DNA from: Tubulanus polymorphus
Taxonomy: Eukaryota; Nemertea; Palaeonemertea; Tubulaniformes; Tubulanidae
Length of the DNA: 60,000 nt
Assembly (NCBI RefSeq): GCF_964204645.1
Contig: NC_134027.1
Span: 12,080,485-12,140,484, forward strand
Reading direction: 5' to 3'
Below, piece by piece: positions 39,201 through 51,200 of this stretch. How positions within the stretch are numbered: the first letter of the stretch is position 1; each line of letters begins with the position of its first letter. The translations under genes were made by a program, and so were the position numbers. Below the pieces are notes generated by a model. That model was not told the DNA's origin. It did no database searches and saw only the letters and a program-made list of their open reading frames with translations.

Positions 39201-42200
39201 CTCATGTTTGGGAGAATAGCTTAATTAGTTAAAAATGCGTGTTTTTTAATAGCCTTAGGTCATATAGGCCTATCAAACAGTATAATAAAGAGGGAACATG
39301 GGTATAACCCCAGAGAATTTCCAAAATTACATCTTTCTAGAGATGATATCCAAGCCACTGCTGGCCAAAGATTTTTGGATCCGCATCTGAAATAAGCGTT
39401 TTCTTTGATGTAAATTGAATTATTTTTTCTGGTTCTTGTTATAGACCAATCATTTTTCAATCCAAGATCATTGTTTTTAGGTATATTTACTAATTTGTCA
39501 GCGAAATGGCCTGGGGCAACTCATGATTCACACATTTTTCGAACCTCCGGAATTGGACAGTAAGTTTTGAAGATTTATTTAATTTCTATTCTTGACTAAA
39601 GTTATGGATTTGATTCTATAATATCTTTTAAATGTGTTTGGGGTTTTAAACTTACAATTTTTTGATTTTGTTAAAACTCAAATTTTTAGCAGAATATAAA
39701 CCATATTCTATGTTTGAAATACATCAAATCATATCTATATAATAAATTTTATTAATCAATATTCAACTTAGCTTCTTTGAAAATTTACAAAACAGCTGTG
39801 ATGGGAAAGTGGCGGCGAAATAATAAGAGCCAAAATGGGAATAGATAAGGGGCGAAACCGGAATAAACCATTCAATACGCCTAGTTAAATTATTAATAGT
39901 TAATATTTTAAACGTTGTAGGTATCTCGAAATGAATCATCACGCTATCAACGGTGTTTTGTTGGCGGACAGTGGCTATGCCTTGCGTCCATATATGATGA
40001 CACCATATTTCCGTCCCGTGGGTCGCAGCCAAGAGCGCTTTAATAGGTCACATACTGGAACGCGAGTATCCATCGAACAATCATTTGGAGTCTTGAAGAG
40101 ACGATTCATGTGTCTGCACAATGAAATAAGGATGAAGCCTGAGAAAGTGTGCAAAATTGTAGCCGCCTGTGTTGTTCTACACAACATTGCAAAACTCCGT
40201 AATGAGCCTTTCGAGGATGTTAGATTGGCCGATGAAAATGGTGCACCCGAACAACTTCACTTTGAAGCCCAAGACGATCTGGCAGGTGCTGATGTGCGAA
40301 ATCGTATTACAGAACAATATTTCAATTAGTGATAGTGAATACAACCATTGTCAGCAGGGAACTCTAGGAGACAGTCTGAAACGTTTTTCTATTTCAACTA
40401 TTCGATGAATGGATTTAATTTCTCATCTTTTGAATTTGTGTGTATAGTAGGTTTTTTTTATCTTATAAATGTTATTCATTCTCCACGTCTGAGACTGGCT
40501 ATTCTAAAATGCAACAGTACGAAAGCCTTTTGAATATTCAATGTTCAATGTTCTGAATTTTATTTTCAAAATTTTAAAACTAACTTATATATGTAAAACT
40601 TAAATAAAAGTAAATTTTAAAAAAATTAATTGAAATGATTATGAAATTAATTTGAAAAACATATTAATATTACAATTTAATTGCTTTCGTAAATTGCAAT
40701 CACTTTTCCACGAATTTAGCAATTTTCAAGTCTATTAACGACGATTTTTTACTGTAGTACTCCGTTTCCGCCTTCATCTTTTTCATTTCCACGTCCAACT
40801 TTTCAATTTTTTTATCCAGACACATGCACTGGCGTTGATAAACGTCTTGTTGTGTAAACGCCTTCCGTTTTCTCTCTTTTCTGGCACTTTGTATCCTCCC
40901 TGAAATAAGATGATACCGATATGCATCAAGATTACGATAACAGTTTATTGTCTGTTTCCATTAAACCAAAAGATTTAATTCTATCAGGTATGTATGGAAA
41001 GTGCAGGTGAATCCCCTAGTACAGGGAGTGTACTTTTTTGCATTCGATATTTGTTTTACTTTAAATGTTGCCTCTTGGGATTTTGAAATGAACTACAATA
41101 TATCTTTGAGCAACTGCTTTGACCCCATATACTATATTAATTCAAACTTAATAATAATCAAGAACTGTCAAAATGGCTAGTTACTGCTGGATTCAAAATG
41201 AAAGTTACCTTTAATAGATGAAGATGAAGAAGCAACGGGTTCTGATCTTGGCTCGGTTGCTGTGTCGATTGAGGATTGTTCCATCAGTTGATCAGCAGTG
41301 GATGTGCTCGGAACGATAAACTGATCATCCACTGATATAATCTGCTTGTCTGCACTCAGTCCAAGCATGAGTTTATTCAGATCGATTTCTAAAATAATAA
41401 ACATATTTATTTCTCACTCGCAGGAGTCTTTTATACTAATATCCATTATTTTTTAATATTTTTGTCGCAGGCTAGTGACAAATGGAAAAGTTTGTCATGA
41501 AAACTATTAATTTGATTGAATAATTTTTAAAAAAAGTTTGATCACAGAATGAATAATCATTCGTTGGAAGTAACTTAAAAGCAATACGATTGATAAATTC
41601 CACCAATTCCACAACATTGCAGTTACAATAATTGATCGAGCCTATGATACATTTATTCAAAACCATATGTAATCTAGTGCAGAGGAATGGATCAATTAAA
41701 TGATCTGAAACTGTGGAGGGCGGTGTATTGAGGAAAGTCTCCATTCCATGTAAGGCCTGCATGCAGTTAAGTAAAAGCAGTGGATTGATTAGGCCTATAT
41801 CAAATCATTTGAGCATTCCTATCTACTTTGTTGGACTTTTTGGTTTATAAAGATGAATGAGATGGGTGTGAACACAGCCATGAACTCTTCAAACAGATCA
41901 TCATGTTTATAAGTCTAAACCTGCGTGACGTAGACCTTAAAGCGATACTTTTGGATTATTTTGATGGTCGGATTTTGGGAAAACAGGATTGACTCTGGGC
42001 TGGCGTGTGGTTCAATCAAGGAAAGCCAAGGTATGGTGCAATTCATTTCCCCCAATAGTATGACTGTAGTGAACAGATATAAATCTCTGTAGTTAACGAA
42101 TAAAAACCCACCGTAGATTTGTAGAAATAGTTTATTTCCTGATGGTTTCGAGCTTAAAACTAAACTTCAGAGTCTCAGCTTCAGGAGGAACAGTTTCCTG

Positions 42201-45200
42201 TTTCTCTGAAGATGAGGTTTATTAAGCTCGAAACCGTCAGGAAATAAACTATTTCTACAAATCTACGGTGGGTTTTTTCATTTGTTCTCCCAATAATCTC
42301 GACTTTATAAAAGCAATAGCCAAGGGCCTATGATTAAATTTAGAAATGCATTAGCCTAACATGGTTTGAGCCTATTTTGAGTGAAAATTCGCAATTGATA
42401 AACTGAGAAAATGAAAACTTACCAATGAGAGAATCATCTAGTATCACTGGCGCCTGGCTTTCCACACCACCACCAGGGATACCGTTCCAAGAAGGATTTC
42501 CACTGAAGAGCTCTATGATTCTCTCATCCGTCTCTGAGATGTCTGTTTGCTATCTCTCGCTTGGGTTATTGACTTTTTCTTAGCCTCTGCTTGCATCGTT
42601 TTCCATTTTAATTTGATGTCGTTCACCTCCCTCCGACAAACCCCAATACTATTTACTGCATCAGTAATTCTTCTCCAGACCTCTTGCTTTGATTTAATTG
42701 TCACATCATTATTCAACGTTGATCGCAATAATGAGGCATTCTCTGAACACAGCTCCAAAATTATGCTGATTTCTTTCTGGGAGAAATTTGTGCCTCTCTT
42801 CCTCGATTTTGCAGGAAGAGGAGCTTTATTTTCAACATTCATCTTGTCATTCATTCTGAATTTTCGTCTGGAATGGTTGTTGTTGTTTCTATTGTCTCAT
42901 AGCAACGAAATGAATTATGGGATAAATTTTGTGAGGATCTGAGTTTCCATGACATTGAACCTAATTAGCATATCTTATTGCTAGGATCAAATATATTCCC
43001 TGGGAATAGTTATTGCTAGCAACAAAGTTTGTCTATGAAACAGAAATTTGGTGCTAGCACTAACTATTCCCAGGGAATATATTTGATACCCAGAATAACC
43101 CTTATTGCTAGCACCAAATTATTCCATGTCTATGAAACCGGCCCCTGGTCTTCACAAATGAACCACACCTAGTAGAGGAAGTTAAACACCTTGCCCCAAT
43201 CGGCTCAAGCCACCATGATTGTCTCCTATTCCACATTGAAAATGTCAGCAAGCTCCACACTGCTATGAAATTAGGAAGAAAAAATTATAATAGAGGAAAC
43301 TACGAAAGCTTAAGACAATTCCTCAGGAATAATTTACTGGAGAATAACCTGGCTGAAATGAGTCTGGATGAATGCTGGGACCATATAAAAGAGAAAATAA
43401 AATGCGCAGAGGCAGAGCACATCCCTCAATATCACGCACCTCGCTGGAAACAACACTCTCCACTATGGATGACTAGCAACGCGATGTGTGAAGTCAAGAA
43501 AAAACACGCAGCATGGAAAAGGTATCTCGAACATAAAACCCCTGAAAATTACAGAAATTACCAAATAGCCAATAACTGCAGCAAAAAGCGAATCCAGAAA
43601 GACTGTCAGAGAGTACGAAAAGAACCTGTCACATGAAGTGAAAACAAACCCAAAGGCTTTCTGGAGGTATTGCAAAAGCAAAACTAGTGTCAGAAGTAGA
43701 ATTCCCGACCTACAGATACAAAACGCGGAACTGATAAATGACAACAAGCAAAAAGCAGACTCTTTCAACAAGTACTTTTCGGAAGTATTCAATATTGAAG
43801 ATGTAAGCAACATTCCTGATCCAATCATTACAAGGGAAAACACACAATAAGTACTCGACGAGATAACAGTGACTCGCGACATAGTCAAGAAGAAACTACT
43901 TGGACTCAAAGTCAATAAAAGTATGGAGCCAGACAATATCCACCCAAGAATCCTAAAAGAGGCAGGAAACGAACTGGCTGGTCCTTTAACTACTCTCTTC
44001 AAGAAATCATTGAACGAAGGAAGAATTCCAGAGGACTGGAGGTCTGCAATCGTGACCCCAATACCCAAAAAAGGGCCCAAGAACAAAACTGAGAACTACA
44101 GGCCAATAAGCCTGACGTGTATAGCATGCAAGATTTTAGAATCAATCATCAGAGATCAAATCATGTCCCACCTTGTAAAACGTGATTTGATCTCAGAATC
44201 TCAGCATGGTTTTGTTCAAGGTAGATCAACTACAACACAACTATTACAGACTCTTGAAGACTGGACAAAATCCAATGACCAAGACCTGGCCGTCAATGTG
44301 ATTTTCTTAGATTTTCAGAAGGCATTTGACAAAGTACCACACTGTAGACTAATGAAGAAATTAAAAGCTAATGGTATCAGCGGAAAACCTTACATATGGA
44401 TCAATGACTTCCTGAAAGACAGAAAACAATCAGTCAACATTGAGGGCTCACTTTCAGACTGGGAGCGAGTAACAAGTGGAGTGCCAAGGCAGTGTACTGG
44501 GACCGCTCCTATTTGCGATTTATATCAATGACCTACCCGAGGGAATAAGGAGCAAAATAATCATGTACGCAGATGATACAAAGATATACAGAACGATAAA
44601 AACACGCAATGATGCCCTGGAACTCCAAGACGATTTGAGCAGGCTCTGCAATTGGTCAGAGAAATGGTTAATGCATTTCCATCCTGACAAATGCGTAGTA
44701 ATGCATATCGGGAAGAAAAACAACCGTCACAACTATAGCATGATAGTCCACAACACCAACCACCAGCTCAGAGCAGTAACCGAAGAAAAAGACTTAGGCG
44801 TGACAAACGACGAAATGTTAACATTTCAAGCACAGCATACCTCAGTTGTAAACAGAGGACATAGAATGACTAGAGTTATCAAGAGATCCTTTGAGCACCT
44901 TGATAAAAAAACGTTCAACCTTCTGTACAAAGCACTTGTTCGTCCAATATTGGTGTATGCGATTCCAGCCTATAGTCCCTACCAGATGAAAGACATGGAT
45001 TCCTACGAAAAAGTCCAAAGTTGAGCAACAAAGTTAGTCCCCACTCTAAAAGACTCATCATATCAACAACGGATGAAACAACTCAAACTACCATCGCTGA
45101 GTTACAGACGTTCACGTGGTGACATGATCACCGTCTACAACTGCCTACACGGGAACTACCGTCTCAACTCTGAGAGACTAATACCACAGAACCACAACCG

Positions 45201-48200
45201 TAGAACTAGGGGGCACTCACTGAAGCTGGCAAAATCCCGATCAAGGAAAAACATCAGGAAGAACTTTTTCAGTCAACGTGTTGTAAATAACTGGAATAGC
45301 CAAACAGAAGATAGTTAATGCACCCAGCATTGACAGTTTCAAAGCGCGACTAGATAACTTCTGGCAACACAAACAGTACGAACAACGACCACAATAGCAG
45401 AATCCAGGCTTTCAAAAACTGTATTCCGCAGCTGGTTTCAAACCTAGCAACTATCAACAAGTGACACAACGAGACAACCTAGAAATAGGCATATAATGCC
45501 TCCCGTTGGTTGTAACCGATACGATACGATACCTTGATCGAGAGCATGTGGATGCATTCAATTCCTAAATGGACAGATCTTGTGGTCCCTAATACCACCT
45601 AATATATCTTTTGGTGGCATACCATATAACTAGCATTTGTTGGTACAATCATATGTACCACCTTGAATATTTTTGTACCAACAGGCCTACCATCTAAGAG
45701 ATATACCACTTAACATCGATTTGTTAGTACGTCCGAACGGACGGACGACGAAGGGACGGAAAGTGAACGCAATAGCCCGCTAGGACTAAAGTCCCAAGTG
45801 GGCTAAACTAGGGGTCCAGGGACACCATGCCCACTTGGGAAGTGGTTTCAAATGCTCAACAATCTAACAATTTCAATATTCAATGCCCCCTGGTGACCAT
45901 TTACAAAAACCAATGACCTTAAAACTCACCACAATCATAGAACATGTCAGCAGCTACGATTTTGTAATTGATTGTGATAACAAAATATGCCTCGTTACCA
46001 ATTTTATATGGAAATACTAAGTCATTCTACTATTCAATGCCCCCTGGTGACCATATTCAAAACCCAATGACCTCGAACCTCACCACAATCATAGAACATG
46101 TCATGAACTACAACTTTGCAATTGATCATGGTAACAAAATATGCCTAGGTACCAATATAATAAGGAAATACTAAGTTATTCTACTATTCAACGCCCCCTG
46201 GTGACCATATAGAAAAACTTATGTCCTTAAAACTCGCAACAATCAAAGATGATGTCATGAGCTACAACTTTCCAATTGATTGTGGTTACAAAATACGAAG
46301 TACGAATATAATAAAGAAATGCTAAGATATTGTATTATTCAACACCCCCTGGTGGCCACATACGAAATCCAATTACCTTGAAACTCACCACAATCATAGA
46401 ACACGTTATGAGCTACAACTTTCTAATTGATTGTGGTATCAAAATACGCTTAGGTATCAATATAATGTGGAAAAACTTTTTCCCACTTACGAATAAGTAC
46501 TGGTGACACCAAGATGGCCGCCAATTGCGTCATAATTGGCTGATGAAAAATACCTGTCTCAGGTATAAAACATCCCTTTCCAAAGAACACCCATCACAAA
46601 TTGTAATGAGAAATGGCAAACCAGTAGGAAGCTACAGGACTCAGAATTCGGGCCAAAATTAACATTTTTGGGCACTAAAAAGGTCATAGGACGGCCATCT
46701 TGAGTCGACCGACCCAATTTTTGTTATGTTGATGGGCCCTGGGGGGATTCACATATATCCGAAAGATAAAGGTAATTGATCAAAGCGTCTTCAAAATTTC
46801 CCTCAAAAAGTTCAAAAATGTGTAAAAAGTGCTGATTTTGGCGAACAATAATGGCTGCCAGTCGGCCATCTTGATTCTGACAGGGCCAGTTTTTGGGCTG
46901 AAGATGTGTCTAGGGTAGATACATGTGTAACCCAGTAATATCAAGACGTTACCTTGAAGCGTCTTCAAAACTTCCCAAAATGACTGGATTCCGTCTACGG
47001 ATGGAAGGACGACGGACGAAAAGTGAACGCAATAGCCCGCTGGGACTAAAGTCCCAAGTGGGCTAAAAAAGTGAACGCAATAGCCCGCTAGGACTAAAGT
47101 CCCAAGTGGGCTAAAAACATGGCTTCACACTCATGTTTTGACGAAAAGTTAAGGCTTAGATTTATCGATTGTTTTTGGTTCTCTAACCAATCTAATAACT
47201 AGGACCAAATCAACTAACACAATAAAAGAAAGTACTGTAGGGGCTATAGGTTTACTGATCTCATTCTATCACAACAGTACTTAAAGGGAAAGCGACACTT
47301 ATAAGAGAATACTTAGTGAACAGGTTAATCATAATTAACTTACATGAATAGATAATTAACTAGTATGTTGCAATGCCACATTTGTCTCCCCGGGGTATGA
47401 CCTTTTGGTTCTCTACAGTACCTCTTATACAGAATGCATTTTCTACAGGGAACATTCACGGAACTAATCTTCTTGTTTGTTTCATGATGATTAGAAAGGT
47501 ACTTCTAGAATGATGATCTCAAAAACTGCCTGGACATTTTACCTATAATCTACTTTTAACCCTTTCAGGACTCGGCTTTATATTGCTGATACCCCAGAAG
47601 TAATTTCGTGAAAAGCATGTAGCTTCAATACCAGATGGCAGCACCAATGGGTTTAATTTGAACTCATGTTGAAAATTAAATTTTTTGATCTCTTACACTT
47701 AATTCTAGTCAGGAAAATAAACGTTTATCTTGTCAATCAACTATTTGATATATTCTGTTAATCATTAAAAAAATTTTGCGGAGAAAATAAATTATATCTC
47801 ATCTCAAGAAGATAATAAATGATTTTTACCTTGTACATTGTGAACTCTTTCCACTGTCACTAATTTTAGTTGTCTGTGTTTACTGCGACGTAGAGCTCTA
47901 CGTATTCGTTGCACCTGATCACGATATGGAGCAACGACGGCTATTGTCTCCGCTTGTCTCTCTCCCCACTCAGTCACCGGCCAGCATTCGTACAACTCTT
48001 CAACTCGAGCAACAACCTCGTCGATCTCTGCCGTGTTATAGAACGACGTACTGTCCGTCAGCTGAATCTCCCGCCCTCGGGTCGTATAAAACATCATCGG
48101 CGCCGGAATTTTACCGGATGCAATCGTTGTCGAAGTTTCGTTGCTACACGCGATCAATTGTTCAGGTCCCCCGTAGAACACCGCCGATATGAAACGTAGA

Positions 48201-51200
48201 ATTTCCATCTTCGTGCGGTAATTAAACGTCAACAGGATTTTCAAACGCGAAGCATTTCTTTTTTCGAGTTGCTGAGCATTCGATTCGTAATGGTTATAAA
48301 GACGCTCGAGCAGGGATTGGTGGAAACCTTGTTCCCTCACCTCTTTGCTATAGATCTTCGGACTCATTTGCATATAATCACCGGTGATGACTGTGCATGT
48401 TTCATTTGTTGCAAGGACGAGAGGCATTATAGTTTCACACTCCATCGCCTGAGCTGCCTCATCCAATAGAATATGAGTGAAGTGACCGCATATGTTCCGT
48501 CGAATAAGATACGGCGCCATACTCATTGTTGCAATGACAACTTTACATTCGAGTAATTGTTCCTGTGTCGGGTGGATGAAACTACGTCGATCGGGACTCA
48601 GAAAACAATAACGTAATACCTGTTAGAAACAAACACACAATATTACAAACTACGGGCTAGGGGCTCCATTTCCTATCTGCCGGGTAAACACAAGTTTAAT
48701 TTCAAAATAAGAGAAGGATACAGTCCCACAGTTCTAGACCCAAGAAGAAAGACACTAAATATTTGGCTGGATATATGAAAGCTGAGGGTACTGGAGTGTG
48801 CAATGGGTAGTGTAGTGTGATCTGTGTGCATTCGTGGCCAGCACACAGATCACATTGTTCATTGGGGTTTGGTCCAGGACTCGCGAGATTTTCAACAACA
48901 CGGAAGTAACGCTTAATAAATGATGACTTGAATTGCATGACTACCTACCACCCCTCATTATTGTTGGAAAACTAAACGTTCCGCACAGACTAAAAATTAG
49001 TAATAACATTTTAGAAATGGCCAGAATTTCAACTTAGGTTTCATTTTTATTTTACGATTGCGATTGGTATAATTTTTTTTTAAACGGCCGCTAAAGCTTC
49101 ATGTTTTGTCTGCAATTCACTGCAAATAGTTACGCAACTACACACATTTCAGTGTTTTTGGCAGCTGTACACTCAATCGGCACCGTTCGTGACTAGCTTC
49201 ACTGCGGAATTATCATTAATTAACATCGCCATATCACATCATCAACTTATATTGTGCCTTAAAACCCTAACAGCTGAAATAATTGAAATGCACACGCGAT
49301 TTCAATCATTGAAAATTGTGAGTGGCCATGTTTGTGTGCTGCTGCTTCGCGTAAATACCGCGCGGTGGCGCAACCGCGTGGAGTGGGGCCGATACATCCA
49401 GTTTCACAGTTTTGAACTAAGTTCTACAGATATCATCCAGTTCTACAGTTCTCAGTTAAAATTTGACTATGGATGTATAACACTGTATATGAACTAATCT
49501 CATCTTGAGTCAAACTTTAACTTCAACTGTCAAGCTGGATCCTCAATCACATTGACATCTTACATCTTCATGGACAGTTTCGACTCTTCGAGTTGTTTGA
49601 ATTAAACGGCAGATTTTAATCGTTGTTTTCTGTTCATTTTGAATGAATTTGTGTAAATGTTTCAGTACATAGAGATCCGCAGCGCTGTAATAAATACAGA
49701 AAACATTCCAAAATAAATCTTAAACAACGTTTCATACAGTATACAGTCAATCATCAGATAAGTGACTTCATTACTGAGGTCCCCTCTATTGTTTAGTCCC
49801 CATTTGTATTTGAAATCCAATATATAATTTAGAAAAGTCATTGACATAATGATTAAGTCTGATGATTTAACCCGAGTCTGACCGTATATTACCTGTTTGA
49901 ATGAGTACTGATAAGAATTCGAACATCTGGTCGCTGTTTCAGCAGTAACATTACACCCTGAGCGATAGTTTCTGTTTTGCCTGTACCAAATGGGCCGTAG
50001 ATGATTAGCGGGGCTGTATAGCCCATTCTAGAATTAATCATCTGATCCACTGCATCCAACTGATCTTTATTTAATACACTAGAACTAAAAAGTATTAAAC
50101 ATATATCTGAATTTACTTAAGTACATGAAAAAAACTCTGCCAAGGAAAAGTCACCAATCATGAAAAGGTAGTTAGTACTTTTTTTAACCCCAAGTTGGAA
50201 ATCCAGAGGCTCTTATGGGATTTCTATAGGCCCTCAAAATTTTGAGTGCCCTATTTCAAACTTAAAGGTACTTTGTCAAAATTTCTTTCAGAAATAGGCA
50301 AGATATAAGGCAGATATATTATATGAACGAATATGATGCTGAAATGACCAAAGATTGCTGCATTTTCTCTTTTCTCGTCCTATTCCTATTTACCCGTCCT
50401 GAAAAATTGGTGTAACTTCTCAAACTTTACCCGTGGTACGGGCCCTGACTTAATAGTTTAATAACTACCGGTATGTTACATTTGTACAAGATAACAATAC
50501 ATACTCGAGTTGAAACTGTTTTACATTGGTCCAGCGAGGAACTATTTTATGAATATCCGGATAAACAATGTCGGTATCAACGAGTTGATCTAGTGTGTAA
50601 TGCATCAAACAGAAATGAGAACGATTCATCTGAAACTGTACTTCCAAATCAACCTTAAAAATGTGATAAAATCAGTCAGTCCGAAATTGTACTTCCACAT
50701 CAACATTAAACATGGAATAAAAACAATCAGCCTAAAATTGAACATCCACATCAACAGAAACAGAAATTGTCAGAGCAAGATTGTACTTCCAAATCAACAT
50801 AAAAAAATCAAAAATTGTTAATTTGATATGTATGATTTTATCTCATCGAATCCCGTGAGTTTCCATGCAATAAAATACAAAAAAACTTGCATACCATATT
50901 ACCAGCTACTAGACCACATTGTTTTACACATTGTTGTGAAAGACAGATGTAGATATATTCTCGGCCTTTTCCATCATAACCGAAATTCTCTTTCTCCACT
51001 AACATTGATTCAAACACTTTATCCGGGCTTTTGTTTGTCACATCTACAGCAACCAGAACATGTCTACAAATAATAGAATCAATCAGTTGATCAGATAAGT
51101 CCCATGAGGTCAAGTAAGCAGTCTACTGAAGTTGAAATCTGATACCGCCCCACCCCCATTAATAAGTCCGGTTATAAAAGCTTTCTTCTTATCTAAATAT

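Larger units (their letters stand above)
37713..43144 (+). mobile_element. PIF/Harbinger DNA transposon
   Basis: The ends GGCCGGTTTCATAGACATG and the inverted CATGTCTATGAAACCGGCC are exact 19-bp repeats. The element carries the two diagnostic Harbinger genes in divergent/convergent layout: a DDE nuclease (plus strand) and a Myb/SANT protein (minus strand). The flanking CR1 ORF reads ...ILDL / VFTN..., so the insertion duplicated only CCT or CT, the 3-bp class expected of this superfamily. Confidence 0.9.
36856..45318 (+). pseudogene. CR1-like ORF2: endonuclease and reverse transcriptase
   Basis: Endonuclease motifs: LKVLCMNADNM, DIICITEVKP, GCAYRNPNS, LCGDFNLPEIDW. The ORF runs into the Harbinger insertion at 37712 and resumes at 43144 with VFTNEPHLVEEVK and SHHDCLLFHI. 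Reverse transcriptase: NYRPISLTC, VIFLDFQKAFDKVP (motif A), YADDTKIY (motif C). Breaks: frameshift near 37135, frameshift near 43625, stop at 43848, frameshift near 44495, stop at 45022. A 207-codon minus-strand ORF (43463-44086) is antisense noise. Confidence 0.87.
34610..45531 (+). mobile_element. CR1-like non-LTR retrotransposon, disrupted by nested insertions
   Basis: Two ORFs (zinc-finger ORF1; endonuclease plus reverse transcriptase ORF2) and a 3' end in short GATAC repeats (45512-45530), the tail type of the CR1/L2 group. The 5' limit is approximate. It is interrupted by the MITE at 34782-35679 and the Harbinger element at 37713-43144, and carries several frameshifts and stops. Confidence 0.8.
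15461..47829 (-). other. HELZ2: 32.4-kb intron of the HELZ2-like gene, packed with transposons and a nested pseudogene
   Basis: Donor GTAAAA at 47829 and acceptor TGTTTCAG at 15462-15461. The intron contains, left to right: family A and B repeats, an antisense tyrosine-recombinase-like pseudogene with a copia insertion, minisatellites, a hAT element, a CR1-like element with nested Harbinger and MITE insertions, and another family A copy. Spacers of more than 300 bp without recognised content are 17220-18260 apart from a 5'-exon candidate, 18390-19141, and 47116-47829. Confidence 0.85.

Noticed and set aside
40545-40700. AT-rich stretch as a possible origin or matrix attachment site
   Set aside because: It is ordinary intergenic DNA between the two convergent Harbinger genes; composition alone is not evidence.
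43463-44086. 207-codon minus-strand ORF
   Set aside because: Exactly antisense to the CR1 reverse transcriptase, which has recognisable motifs. The minus-strand product has none.
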